Shown here in pieces: positions 7,728 through 16,382 of a stretch of DNA of 64,000 nt. Numbering within the stretch: the first letter of the stretch is position 1; each line of letters opens with the position of its first letter. The position numbers and the translations under genes were made by a program. Source of the stretch: Bacteroidota bacterium. Lineage in GTDB: Bacteria; Bacteroidota; JABWAT01. The notes under the pieces were generated by a model. That model was not told where the DNA came from. It made no database searches and saw only the letters and a list, made by a program, of their open reading frames with translations. The stretch covers positions 29,817 through 93,816 of the forward strand of contig JAFLBE010000012.1 of NCBI GenBank assembly GCA_017303995.1, read 5' to 3'.

Positions 7728-8501
7728 TTAAATAAGTCCGGTTCCGAGAAGAAGGGAGATGAAGATAAGTAAAACCGCTACAATCCATTTTACTGAATCA
7801 AGTGTGATTTTTTTGATGGCTTTTGAACCTATCCAGGCGCCAAGGAAAGCAGAAAGAATTCCGGTAAGTAAAATGCCGATGTGGTCGGTGAAGAGAGTTG
7901 AAGAGAACTGGTTAAAGTAAAATCCGAGCCGGGTTACATCCACAATGCAGGCAATCAGAACACCTGTCCCAATAAAGGCTTCTTTTGACAAACCGGCGCG
8001 TACAAGAAAAACACTGCGAAATGCACCCTGATGACCAGAAAGTCCGCCAAAAAAGCCAGAGAGAAATCCGCCAACCGGTAGAAATTTTGAACTGACGGTT
8101 AAGTTTGCAAGCAAAGGGATTATTTCCCAAAGTGCAAAAAAGAACATCAGGATTGCCATGGTGAAACTCAACCCGGTTACTTCAAAAATGGTTGAACCGA
8201 GTGACCATGAAAATAAAGTGGATTGTTCGACCAGAAAACTGAGCAGCCAGGCTCCGAGTGCAGAAGAAATAAGGGCGGGAATTCCAAACTTGAGAGTTAC
8301 CGTTTTATCGGCATATTTTCCCATCAGCCCAAGTTTAAACAGATTATTCAGGAAATGAACAATTGCCGTCATTGCAACGGCAACCGGTGCGGGAAAAAAC
8401 AAAATAAAAGCCGGAAGCAGCAATGTACCCAGTCCAAAACCAGAGTACAACGTCAAAAGAGATGAAATCAGTGCAACCAACCCGACAATGACAAATTCCA
8501 T
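7728..8501 (-). CDS. TSUP-family (TauE/SafE) membrane transporter
   Basis: A 257-residue protein with about seven to eight membrane segments in two repeated halves. The first half opens with SSLLTLYSGFGLGTLLLPAF and the second has GGFLSGFFGGLSGHQGAFRS, the glycine-rich signature of the TauE/SafE (TSUP, COG0730) family. Members export or import sulfite, sulfoacetate, thiosulfate or other small organic anions across the inner membrane; the substrate here cannot be told. The gene begins one base after the hldD stop codon, so the two are co-transcribed. I see no functional link between the two products. Confidence 0.85.
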   Translation of the reverse strand: MEFVIVGLVALISSLLTLYSGFGLGTLLLPAFILFFPAPVAVAMTAIVHFLNNLFKLGLMGKYADKTVTLKFGIPALISSALGAWLLSFLVEQSTLFSWSLGSTIFEVTGLSFTMAILMFFFALWEIIPLLANLTVSSKFLPVGGFLSGFFGGLSGHQGAFRSVFLVRAGLSKEAFIGTGVLIACIVDVTRLGFYFNQFSSTLFTDHIGILLTGILSAFLGAWIGSKAIKKITLDSVKWIVAVLLIFISLLLGTGLI

Positions 8502-8502
8502 T

Positions 8503-9474
8503 TTACAGGTACGGGTCAGGCTGACTTAAATATCCACTCACGTAATCATGAACGGCGGCTTCAAGAGAACGAAACTGAACGGGGCAACCGGCATCTCTGA
8601 GTTTGGTGATGTCAGAAAGCGTATAATACTGGTAAGCTTTTTTCAAACCGGCGGGCATATCAACAAACTCAATTTTTGGCGGAAGTGACATCGCCGAAAA
8701 AACTGCATTGACCAGATCTTTCCAGGAGCGGGCGACACCGGTACCAAGATTATAAATGCCGTTTACATTTTTATTTTCATAAAGCCACCACAACACATCA
8801 ACGCAGTCTTTTACATAGACAAAATCACGCAGTTGTTCACCATCTTTATAATGCGGGTGATAAGACTTGAACAACTTCACCATTCCGGTCTCGGTGATCT
8901 GGTTAAAAGATTTATAGACAACGCTCGACATATCCCCTTTGTGATACTCATTCGGACCAAAAACATTGAAAAATTTAATTCCAACCATTTTGTCGAGAAT
9001 ATGCTGGCGATGGGCATGCAGGTCATAAATCTGTTTGGAATAACCGTACATATTCAGAGGAACAAGTTTCAGCATCGATTCATCGTCATCTTTAAATCCG
9101 AGTGAACCGTTTCCGTAGGTGGCGGCACTGCTGGCATAAATAAACCGGGCATTGTTGGCTAACGCCCAGTCACCCACAATTTTTGTGTACCTGAAATTAT
9201 TTGCCATGAGGAAGTCGGCATTCTTCTCGGTTGTGGCTGAACAGGCACCCATGTGGAAAATTCCCTCAACCTTTGCACCCAAATTATCGTCCTGAATTAA
9301 TTTCAGAAAGTCATTCCGGTGAAGGTAGTCAGCATATTTTCTTCTGACCAAATTCTTCCATTTATTGCCATCACCCAGATTGTCAACAATCAGAATATCA
9401 GTGATCCCCATCTGGTTTAATTTCCAGACCATTACATTCCCGATAAAGCCGGCGCCACCAGTTACAATAAACAA
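8503..9474 (-). CDS. hldD: ADP-L-glycero-D-manno-heptose 6-epimerase
   Basis: A short-chain epimerase of 323 residues. The Rossmann motif TGGAGFIG lies at the N-terminus, followed by SSAATYG (catalytic Ser) and MYGYSKQIYD (YxxxK). FFNVFGPNEYHKGDMSSV and the C-terminal LGTGVARSWKDLV are typical of HldD/RfaD. It makes ADP-L-glycero-beta-D-manno-heptose for the lipopolysaccharide inner core in the cytoplasm. The start is taken as TTG at 9472-9474: it follows GGAAGGAG by eight bases and gives MFIVTGGAGFIG, matching the family N-terminus, while the ATG at 9498 would lie upstream of that ribosome binding site. Confidence 0.9.
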   Translation of the reverse strand: MFIVTGGAGFIGNVMVWKLNQMGITDILIVDNLGDGNKWKNLVRRKYADYLHRNDFLKLIQDDNLGAKVEGIFHMGACSATTEKNADFLMANNFRYTKIVGDWALANNARFIYASSAATYGNGSLGFKDDDESMLKLVPLNMYGYSKQIYDLHAHRQHILDKMVGIKFFNVFGPNEYHKGDMSSVVYKSFNQITETGMVKLFKSYHPHYKDGEQLRDFVYVKDCVDVLWWLYENKNVNGIYNLGTGVARSWKDLVNAVFSAMSLPPKIEFVDMPAGLKKAYQYYTLSDITKLRDAGCPVQFRSLEAAVHDYVSGYLSQPDPYL

Positions 9475-9653
9475 AATAAATGCTCCTTCCAGATGCAAAT
9501 TTGATTTGGTTTAAAGATAGGGAACTGAAACTTAATTTAAAAAAAGTGAACCTTACTGAAGCGTTCGATTTTATTTTGGCCAGAAATATTTTCTAATCTG
9601 TGCAGGAAAAATCACAATATTCAGAAAATTATATTCCGGATATTTTTATCTGC

Positions 9654-9683
9654 TTGCCTTTGTTGTGGAAATGCCTAAATTTG
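9654..9683 (+). promoter_or_regulatory. Bacteroidota-type promoter of fabH
   Basis: TTG at 9654-9656, 19 bases, then TAAATTTG at 9676-9683. This is the -33/-7 pattern known from Bacteroides and Flavobacterium. The fabH ATG follows at 9711 with AGGAA upstream. Confidence 0.75.
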
Positions 9684-9710
9684 TGAATTCGCAATCAACA
9701 GGAACCCGAC

Positions 9711-10712
9711 ATGCTAAATGCCAAAATCGCCGGACTGGGACATTACGTTCCAAAGCAGGTGGTAACCAATGCCGATCTGGAAAAAATTATTGATACAACA
9801 GATGCCTGGATCGTAGAAAGAACCGGGATAAAGGAACGGCGGTGGGCAGATGTCCCCGAAGAATCGACGAGTTTTATGGGCGCTCAGGCTGCAAAAGCTG
9901 CCCTGGCTCAGGCTGGCCTTCAGGAATCTGATGTCGACTGTGTTATTTTTGCAACCCTTTCAAGTGACTACTTTTTCCCCGGGTCAGCTTGTGTTGTTCA
10001 GAACTTTATGGAATTTTCCGGAAATATTCCTGCGTATGATATCAGAATTCAATGTTCGGGTTTTGTATATGGGTTGCAGATGGCAGATTCATTTATCAAA
10101 TCAGGATTATACAAATGTATTTTGCTGATTGGTGCTGAAATTCAGTCAACTTCCCTGAATAAAACCACTGCCGGGCGTGATACAGCCGTTATTTTTGGTG
10201 ATGGTGCCGGTGCAGCTGTTTTAATTCCTTCCGAAAATGAAAAAGAAGGAATTCTTGCCACATCAGTTCATGCGGAAGGTAAATATGCCAAAGAACTCTG
10301 GTGCGAAGGCCCAACCCCATTGGATAAAGTTCGAATGACGCTTGAAAGTATTGAGTCAGGGAAACACTTTCCTTACATGAACGGCCGTTATGTATTCAAA
10401 CATGCCGTGACACGATTTCCTGAAGTTTTAAAGGAGTCGCTTGAAAAAGCCGGGAAAACGGTTGACGATCTTGATTGGTTTATTCCGCATCAGGCCAATC
10501 TTCGCATCACCGAAGCGGTTGGCAATCAGCTGGGAATTTCACCGGCTAAAGTTATTTCCAACATTCATAAATATGGAAATACGACTGCTGCCTCCATTCC
10601 GATTGCCTGGTCAGAAGCCGTTCTGGACGGAAGAATCAAAAGGGGCGATCTTGTAGGAATTGCTGCTTTTGGGGCAGGATTTACCTGGGGCAGTGTCATC
10701 GTCAGATATTGA
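9711..10712 (+). CDS. fabH: 3-oxoacyl-ACP synthase III
   Basis: A 333-residue thiolase-fold condensing enzyme. The Cys-His-Asn triad is complete: C115 (IQCSGF), H260 (IPHQAN) and N290 (YGNTTAASIP). It opens with IAGLGHYVPKQVVTN and has WIVERTGIKERRW, where the conserved Trp and Arg bind CoA. It condenses acyl-CoA with malonyl-ACP to start type II fatty acid synthesis. The gene is not in a fab cluster here; it is followed 37 bases later by a DHH phosphoesterase, possibly in the same transcript. Confidence 0.93.
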   Translation: MLNAKIAGLGHYVPKQVVTNADLEKIIDTTDAWIVERTGIKERRWADVPEESTSFMGAQAAKAALAQAGLQESDVDCVIFATLSSDYFFPGSACVVQNFMEFSGNIPAYDIRIQCSGFVYGLQMADSFIKSGLYKCILLIGAEIQSTSLNKTTAGRDTAVIFGDGAGAAVLIPSENEKEGILATSVHAEGKYAKELWCEGPTPLDKVRMTLESIESGKHFPYMNGRYVFKHAVTRFPEVLKESLEKAGKTVDDLDWFIPHQANLRITEAVGNQLGISPAKVISNIHKYGNTTAASIPIAWSEAVLDGRIKRGDLVGIAAFGAGFTWGSVIVRY

Positions 10713-10749
10713 GAAAATTTGTCAGAACAATAATAACAGAGGAGGATCT

Positions 10750-11661
10750 ATGCGATTAGTTACCCGGTCAGATTTCGACGGGCTGGTTTGTGCAGTGTTA
10801 CTGAAAGATGTAGAGCAAATTGACGAAGTTATTTTTGCACATCCGAAGGATATGCAGGATGGCAAAATTGAAATTACCGATCAGGATATTATTACCAACC
10901 TTCCTTACAATCCCAAATGTGCCATGTGGTTTGATCACCATGCCAGTGAAGGTGAACGGTTGGATCTGGATGCAAACTTCCGCGGTCTTTTTGAAGTTGC
11001 ACCAAGTGCTGCAAGAGTTGTTTATAAATATTACAACTCTCCCAAGTTCAAAAAATATGATGAACTCATGGTTGAAGTTGATAAATCGGATGCAGCTCAG
11101 CTTTCGAAGGAAGATGTGTTAAATCCAACCGGCTGGATTCTGCTTTCTTATGTCATGGATCCTAGAACCGGTCTGGGAAAATTCAGAGATTATGAAATCT
11201 CAAACATGCAGCTCATGCATAATCTGGTTGATTGGATCCGTACCAAAACCGTTGATGAAATAATGGCTCAGGCTGATGTTAAAGCCCGGATTGACCGTTA
11301 TTTTGCTCACGAAAAAGAATTTGAAGAATCCATGAAAAAGCATTCTGTCATTGAAGGAAATGTTATTGTGACCGACCTTCGTGATGTGGATGATGCAGCT
11401 ACCGGAAACCGGTTTAAAATTTATGCGATGTATCCGAATGCCAACATTCAGGTTCGCATCAGTTATGGCCGTGATAAAAATACAGTTGTTTGCGCCCTTG
11501 GTCATTCCATTTTTAACCGCACCAGCAATACGAACATTGGTTCGTTGATGGCTAAATTTGGTGGTGGCGGACATCGTGGCGCAGGAACCTGCCAGCTAAC
11601 CGGATCAAATGTTGCCGGTCAAATCAGGGAAATTATTGATTCCTGTAAAAAGGATGGATGA
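10750..11661 (+). CDS. DHH-family phosphoesterase
   Basis: A 303-residue protein with SDFDGLVCAVLL at residues 6-17 and WFDHHAS near 60 (DHH metal site), and a C-terminal DHHA1 domain ending KFGGGGHRGAGTCQL. Family members hydrolyse phosphodiesters such as nanoRNA, cyclic dinucleotides or pyrophosphate. An 'exopolyphosphatase-like' label is common, but the substrate is not clear from sequence. I start it at 10750, where ATG follows GAGGAGG by four bases; a longer frame opening at 10660 overlaps fabH and lacks this site. A strong terminator follows. Confidence 0.82.
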   Translation: MRLVTRSDFDGLVCAVLLKDVEQIDEVIFAHPKDMQDGKIEITDQDIITNLPYNPKCAMWFDHHASEGERLDLDANFRGLFEVAPSAARVVYKYYNSPKFKKYDELMVEVDKSDAAQLSKEDVLNPTGWILLSYVMDPRTGLGKFRDYEISNMQLMHNLVDWIRTKTVDEIMAQADVKARIDRYFAHEKEFEESMKKHSVIEGNVIVTDLRDVDDAATGNRFKIYAMYPNANIQVRISYGRDKNTVVCALGHSIFNRTSNTNIGSLMAKFGGGGHRGAGTCQLTGSNVAGQIREIIDSCKKDG

Positions 11662-11685
11662 TCTTTCGATTATTGTATTACTGAG

Positions 11686-11714
11686 AAAACCCGCTTAAAA
11701 GGCGGGTTTTTTAT
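11686..11714 (+). terminator. Rho-independent terminator of the fabH-DHH unit
   Basis: AAAACCCGC (11686-11694), a seven-base loop, GCGGGTTTT (11702-11710) and a following TTATT. It lies 24 bases after the DHH gene stop. Confidence 0.85.
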
Positions 11715-11771
11715 TGTTTGGAGTGAGTTCCAACCCATTGGGTTTTCCGCTGTCATCCCGGACTTAGCCTG

Positions 11772-11789
11772 CCCCGAAAGCGTTCGGGG
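11772..11789. repeat. CCCCGAAAGCGTTCGGGG palindrome
   Basis: Near-perfect palindrome in the 11715-11970 gap, one base different from the copy at 6429-6446. It is embedded in a 'gtcatcccggac ... ggatccgggatcc' context that itself contains GGATCC palindromes. No gene is seen in this gap. Confidence 0.65.
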
Positions 11790-11970
11790 ATCCGGGATCC
11801 AGCATTATACCTTTTAGGCTTTCCTTTTTTGTTTGCAACAGAAATTGACTAAAATCATTTTTCCGAATTATTCCCATAACATTAAATTTTTATCCGGAAA
11901 AACCCGATCTCTTGCCAATTCAATTCTGAGTGATTACTTTGAAGACGAATGAAAATAGCTGGAGGGATTA

Positions 11971-12504
11971 ATGGCTGAGTATCTCGAGGAAGAAATGCAA
12001 CACTATCTTGAACCCATTGCAAAAAAACTGTCTGATGTTTCTTTTGCAGACATTTTATCCAGACCAATCAAAGATCTGAAACTGATTCCGGCAACGCTTG
12101 TGAATGAAGATTCACCCTTGTCTGAAACCATTGGGATCATGCAAAACAAACAGTTCGGTGCTCTGCTTGTTACGCATAACGATCAGTTGGCGGGTATTTT
12201 CACTGAACGTGATATTCTGAACCGGCTTATTGGTGCAACACTTGAACTGGATAGTACGCCAGTATCAGCTTATATGACCAAAAACCCTGAATCCTTAATG
12301 GATACTGACCCGGTTGTCTATGCCATGAATAAAATGGTTGTGGGCGGATTTCGTCACATTCCAATCACAGACAAAAACGGAAAACCCGTTTCTGTTCTGT
12401 CAATCAGGGATTGTATTGCGTTCATCTGCAGTTTTTGCGATGAAGAAGTATTTAATCTCCCGATTAATCCGCAACGTGACGGACAGGCAAGAGAAGGCGC
12501 TTAA
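11971..12504 (+). CDS. Tandem CBS-domain protein
   Basis: A 177-residue cytoplasmic protein. After a roughly 35-residue lead it has two CBS domains: LVNEDSPLSETIGIMQNKQF..GALLVTHNDQLAGIFTERDIL in the first, then VSAYMTKNPESLMDTDPVV..FRHIPITDKNGKPVSVLSIRD in the second. CBS pairs bind adenine nucleotides and act as energy or redox sensors. The last 35 residues contain two cysteines (FICSFCDEE), which could bind metal. ATG follows GGAGGG by four bases. Its 3' end converges on the phosphatase gene with only three bases between them. Confidence 0.85.
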   Translation: MAEYLEEEMQHYLEPIAKKLSDVSFADILSRPIKDLKLIPATLVNEDSPLSETIGIMQNKQFGALLVTHNDQLAGIFTERDILNRLIGATLELDSTPVSAYMTKNPESLMDTDPVVYAMNKMVVGGFRHIPITDKNGKPVSVLSIRDCIAFICSFCDEEVFNLPINPQRDGQAREGA

Positions 12505-12507
12505 ACT

Positions 12508-13278
12508 TTATTTTTTGAGCGCTTTTAATCTGAATTCCGATTTTTCGTCTTCAGTTGCTGCATTATTCCATTGATATAACGCACTTTCCCAATCACCATA
12601 AAGTGAATTTGGAAGCATGATAAACCGGCTTCCGAATTCACTTTTTAGTTTTTCAACAGCTTGGTCACGGTCAGAAACAGACTTTCCGTCAAAAATATCT
12701 GAAAAATCAGCCAGGTTATCGCCGATCAAAAGGGTAATTGAATAGTTCTCACCAATCTTTTTCCGTCTTGGTTCCTTAGACGATTCCTTTTCTCTGAAAA
12801 CCATTTGGGATTCCAGAACTTGTGGAAAACCAACGGAAGTCAAATTTTTCATGGTTGCCGGGATGTCTGCAATTTTCCGGTTTGAGACATAGAAAATGGT
12901 AACATGCTTTTCATCAGCATAGTTTAAAAACTCAACTGCCCCCGGAATGGGAATTGCAATTGCTTCCTCAACCCACTCTTTCCAGCCTTTCGGGTAACTT
13001 TCTCCACTCAGGATTTGTCTGGCCTGGTAGGGCGAATTGTCGAGCAGGGTTTCGTCAATATCCACAATAATTGCGAATGGTTTTGTGACTGGCTGGGTAA
13101 TAAGGGCAAAATCAAGACTAACCTTTGCAAAATTGTAAGCCTGAATCTGAAGGGCTTTCACTTCTGCAGCAGTTTGAAAATAATTGACCGCCTGAACCGA
13201 ATAGGCTTTACTTGAGGTCTGTGAAAATGCTGAACCGGTTAAGACTAAAAAGCTAAAAATGAGAAGTAAATTTTTCAT
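12508..13278 (-). CDS. Secreted HAD-family acid phosphatase (class B / e(P4)-like)
   Basis: A 256-residue protein with a signal peptide (MKNLLLIFSFLVLTGSAFSQ). The HAD catalytic motif is IIVDIDETLLDNSPYQ near residue 70, motif II is FYVSNRK, and the late acidic motif is LLIGDNLADFSDIF. This is the layout of the 5'-nucleotidase lipoprotein e(P4)/HAD acid phosphatase family, which dephosphorylates nucleotides outside the inner membrane. Unlike the Haemophilus protein there is no lipobox cysteine, so it is probably periplasmic and soluble. Confidence 0.85.
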   Translation of the reverse strand: MKNLLLIFSFLVLTGSAFSQTSSKAYSVQAVNYFQTAAEVKALQIQAYNFAKVSLDFALITQPVTKPFAIIVDIDETLLDNSPYQARQILSGESYPKGWKEWVEEAIAIPIPGAVEFLNYADEKHVTIFYVSNRKIADIPATMKNLTSVGFPQVLESQMVFREKESSKEPRRKKIGENYSITLLIGDNLADFSDIFDGKSVSDRDQAVEKLKSEFGSRFIMLPNSLYGDWESALYQWNNAATEDEKSEFRLKALKK

Positions 13279-13473
13279 AACGGAAAAGGTAAAATTTGGA
13301 AGTTGAAAATGGTCGATGATGAAAACTGAATCTGTAAAGGCTAATTAATTTAAGGGTTTACCTGATTAAAAACAAAACGAATTGCCAGGCCTGTGTTTGT
13401 ATCACCCGGAATTTACCCAGGCACCTTACCGGTGGTTGATTGGTTTTATATCAGGTTACAAACGACCTCCCTC

Positions 13474-13503
13474 TTGAAAATGACCAAACTTTACCTATTT
13501 TTG
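13474..13503 (+). promoter_or_regulatory. Bacteroidota-type promoter of the small membrane protein / ytfJ-like unit
   Basis: TTG at 13474-13476, 19 bases, then TATTTTTG at 13496-13503, about 30 bases before the 58-residue gene. The rest of the 13279-13533 gap shows nothing else. Confidence 0.7.
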
Positions 13504-13533
13504 AGTAAGCAAAACAGAAGGAGCTGAGCACAT

Positions 13534-13710
13534 ATGACATCAGATAATAAGGCAATTACCAAAAAACGGAAAATCAGAACCGCCATTTTTATTGTGTTAA
13601 CAACGCTATTTACGGTTTATATTTTTCTGTTTCCTCAACTTTGGATTTTTGCCACCATCATGGCTCTTTTGTGTGCAGTTGCCCTGATCATAAATCTCCG
13701 TCTGAAATAA
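13534..13710 (+). CDS. Small two-pass membrane protein, 58 residues
   Basis: A short open frame, ATG at 13534 and TAA at 13708-13710. AAGGAG lies ten bases before the start, and a -33/-7 promoter 30 bases further upstream. The protein has a basic N-terminus (TKKRKIRT) and two hydrophobic segments, about residues 17-34 and 38-54, separated by a short loop with a proline, and ends in NLRLK. It lies 39 bases upstream of the YtfJ-like gene and is probably co-transcribed with it. I do not recognise the family. Confidence 0.65.
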   Translation: MTSDNKAITKKRKIRTAIFIVLTTLFTVYIFLFPQLWIFATIMALLCAVALIINLRLK

Positions 13711-13749
13711 CCTTCTTTTCATTTTTACAACAACCAATAAGGAAAAACG

Positions 13750-14271
13750 ATGAAATCACTGCTGATATGTTTATCACTTTTTAGTCTTCCGTTAATGGCG
13801 TCTGCGCAGGTGGCGAACGGTGTGATGCTTCCAAAGGCTGATCTGAGCGGTAATAATGGCGGACGTTTAAACGGCCAATCGTGGAGCAGTACAGAAATTA
13901 CGGGTAAAGTCTATACCATGATGTATGTTGATCCTGATGAAAAGGGAATCAACGAACATGTTGAGCAAGCTTTGAAAGCCGAGAATTTCCCGAGGGATAA
14001 ATATGGCTCAATCGCAATGATCAATATGGATGCCAGCTGGAAACCCAATGCGGTCATTAAAATGGTTATTGATGGAAAGCAAAAAGACTTTCCGCATACA
14101 ATTTATGTGATGGATAAGGACAAAATTCTGGTCAAAAAATGGGGATTGGCAGACGATAACTACCATGTGATCACCTTTGATAAAACCGGAAAAGTGATTT
14201 TCCAAAAGGCTGGAAAATTGTCTGATGCAGATGTGAAAAAATTGATTGAAGTGATTAAAGCCAATTTGTAA
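13750..14271 (+). CDS. YtfJ-family secreted protein (thioredoxin-like)
   Basis: A 173-residue protein with signal peptide MKSLLICLSLFSLPLMASAQ. The body matches the YtfJ/HI0045 family: GKVYTMMYVDPDEKGINEHV, then MINMDASWKPN and a C-terminal FDKTGKVIFQKAGKLS. These proteins have a thioredoxin-like fold without the CXXC motif and are periplasmic; their function is unknown. AAGGAA precedes the start. The gene ends facing gdx, twelve bases apart. Confidence 0.8.
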   Translation: MKSLLICLSLFSLPLMASAQVANGVMLPKADLSGNNGGRLNGQSWSSTEITGKVYTMMYVDPDEKGINEHVEQALKAENFPRDKYGSIAMINMDASWKPNAVIKMVIDGKQKDFPHTIYVMDKDKILVKKWGLADDNYHVITFDKTGKVIFQKAGKLSDADVKKLIEVIKANL

Positions 14272-14282
14272 GAATCGGCAGT

Positions 14283-14606
14283 TCAACTTGAAAATTTAAG
14301 TCCGACAATTCCGGCAACAATCAAAAGCATGCAAACCATTCTGATGGCTGTTGCCGGTTCCTTAAATAAAATCATCCCCAGAATTGCAGTCCCGACTGCA
14401 CCAATTCCCGTCCAAATTGCATAAGCCGTCCCAACCGGCATTTTTTCAACTGCCTTCGCTAGAAAAACAAAACTCAGAATCATAGCAATAACTGTGAAAA
14501 TGGTGGGTTTTAATTTGGTCAGACCTTCAGAATATTTGAGTCCGATTGCCCAGGAAATTTCAAGAATTCCTGCAATGATGAGAAAAAGCCAGCCGGATGA
14601 AAGCAA
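14283..14606 (-). CDS. gdx: SMR-family guanidinium exporter
   Basis: A 107-residue protein with four membrane segments. It has the Gdx/SugE pattern: WLFLIIAGILEISWAIGLK with the central Glu, then GTAYAIWTGIGAVGTAILG and IVAGIVGLK at the end. Gdx transporters are dimers that exchange guanidinium for protons across the inner membrane. The start is placed at TTG 14606, which follows GAGG by six bases and gives the family length. An alternative TTG at 14618 lies inside the heptamer repeat that abuts the gene. I see no guanidine riboswitch, and the place where one would be is occupied by the repeat. Confidence 0.85.
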   Translation of the reverse strand: MLSSGWLFLIIAGILEISWAIGLKYSEGLTKLKPTIFTVIAMILSFVFLAKAVEKMPVGTAYAIWTGIGAVGTAILGMILFKEPATAIRMVCMLLIVAGIVGLKFSS

Positions 14607-14614
14607 ATGGAACC

Positions 14615-14682
14615 TCAATGGTCAATGGTCAATGGTCAATGGTCAATGGTCAATGGTCAATGGTCAATGGTCAATGGTCAAT
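14615..14682. repeat. Perfect heptanucleotide tandem array (TCAATGG)
   Basis: Nine complete copies of TCAATGG plus five bases of a tenth, without a mismatch. On the minus strand it ends eight bases before the gdx start codon, so it fills the 5' leader of gdx. Related single units (TTAACCATTGACCATT type) occur near 23605 and 53760. The heptamer is one base away from the TTGGTCA short repeat described in cyanobacteria. Confidence 0.95.
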
Positions 14683-14810
14683 TTATATTAGTCTTTTAAA
14701 ATAGGTCGTTCAATTCAAAATTTAAAATTAATCATTCAAAATTCTCAAACCTTCCGGTTCGGTAATAAACCTGAAAATAACTAAATTGAAGATTATTTTA
14801 CTGGATCACC

Positions 14811-15323
<513 letters not shown>

Positions 15324-15437
15324 AAAATTTTAGCTTTGTAAGGTAAGTTCTTCAATTCAAAATTTAAAACTCATTTTGTATTAAAAGCCTGAAAGGCTGA
15401 CAGGATTGTAGAGAAACCATAACCCACAAAACAATAA

Positions 15438-15474
15438 AAACCCCGAAGCCCAAGGCTTCGCCGCGGGTTAAAAG
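15438..15474. repeat. Hairpin with CGCGGGTTAAAA tail
   Basis: GAAGCC (15445-15450), CAA, GGCTTC (15454-15459), then CCGCGGGTTAAAA; AACCC at 15421 can pair with GGGTT. It is a second copy of the element type at 482-533. Confidence 0.6.
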
Positions 15475-15484
15475 GGTGGCATGA

Positions 15485-15751
15485 TTATAGACTTTGGTTT
15501 TGTTGTTGCAGTTCATTCCGGGTTTTTTCTGCCATTTCTATAAAATCCTGAAAACCTGAAGAAAAAAGTTCGTGCCATTGAAAATTCGAATACCAGGTCC
15601 GGTGAGATGCCGGAATATTTGGATTCAGGCAAAAGAAATCCTTTGAATCAAAAATGACGTTATTGATTTCGAGTTGATTATACCGTTCCGGATTGGCATA
15701 AACCCTTTTTAAAACAGCAAGATGATGTTCTATTTCAGAATTATCTTTCAT
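15485..15751 (-). CDS. Hypothetical protein, 88 residues
   Basis: From the ATG at 15749-15751, which has AGGAAGG about ten bases upstream, the frame gives MKDNSEIEHHLAVLKRVYAN and continues with SHRTWYSNFQWHEL and a glutamine-rich end (NELQQQNQSL). A longer version starting from TTG at 15802 adds 17 residues. No signal peptide or membrane segment. I do not recognise the family. It is divergent from the next gene. Confidence 0.5.
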   Translation of the reverse strand: MKDNSEIEHHLAVLKRVYANPERYNQLEINNVIFDSKDFFCLNPNIPASHRTWYSNFQWHELFSSGFQDFIEMAEKTRNELQQQNQSL

Positions 15752-15824
15752 TCTATAAAAACCTTCCTGTTTTGACTTGTACCCATTTTTCTCTACTTTC
15801 AACTCAATTTAACCAAATTACCTG

Positions 15825-16286
15825 ATGATCAGAGCTTTTCTTCTTTTTGTTCTTATTTCTGGCCTTACAGTAAGTTCCTATGGACAGCGCACAACAGGTG
15901 TAGGTGCCCGTTGGGGAACTGTAAACGGATTTACTGTTAAACACTGGACAAACAATATCAATTCCATCGATGGCACCTTATCCTACACGATAAAGGAATT
16001 TGCTTTTGTTGATCTCAACTATTCCTGGCATTTCAGCGGACTTATTGATAAGTACACCATTTTCTTCTATTGGTCACATGGGGCATTTGTCGGAAAATCT
16101 TCAGGAAAAGGTAAATCCCTTTCAGAGAAGTTTCCATCCTGGTACACCGGTGCCTCAATTCGTGGTGGCGTATCTGTTCCCATCGGAAATATTGATATTG
16201 CAGTAGAATCAGGCGGGCGTTCAACAGTTCTCCCCAAGGTTTTTGGTGAACTGTTTACCGAAGGAATAATCAGATATTGGTTTTGA
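15825..16286 (+). CDS. Hypothetical secreted, outer-membrane-like beta-strand protein
   Basis: A 153-residue protein with signal peptide (MIRAFLLFVLISGLTVSSYG, cleavage near QRT). The mature part shows alternating beta-strand patterns (TGVGARWGTVNGFTVKHW, FAFVDLNYSWHFSGL, GASIRGGVSVPIGNIDIAV) and ends in aromatic IIRYWF, as in outer-membrane barrels recognised by the BAM complex. Its length suits a small six- to eight-stranded barrel. Function unknown. Confidence 0.6.
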   Translation: MIRAFLLFVLISGLTVSSYGQRTTGVGARWGTVNGFTVKHWTNNINSIDGTLSYTIKEFAFVDLNYSWHFSGLIDKYTIFFYWSHGAFVGKSSGKGKSLSEKFPSWYTGASIRGGVSVPIGNIDIAVESGGRSTVLPKVFGELFTEGIIRYWF

Positions 16287-16382
16287 ATCTGGCAATTGCA
16301 ATCAACCTGATCAATTTTGCCAACATTTTTGCATGGTTCCGTATTTTAAGGTCCTGACCTAAATAAATTAGCTATTAAACAG

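Noticed and set aside
14607..14810. Guanidine riboswitch before gdx
   Set aside because: The leader consists of the heptamer array; none of the conserved ykkC-type or mini-ykkC (ACGR) elements was found by eye.
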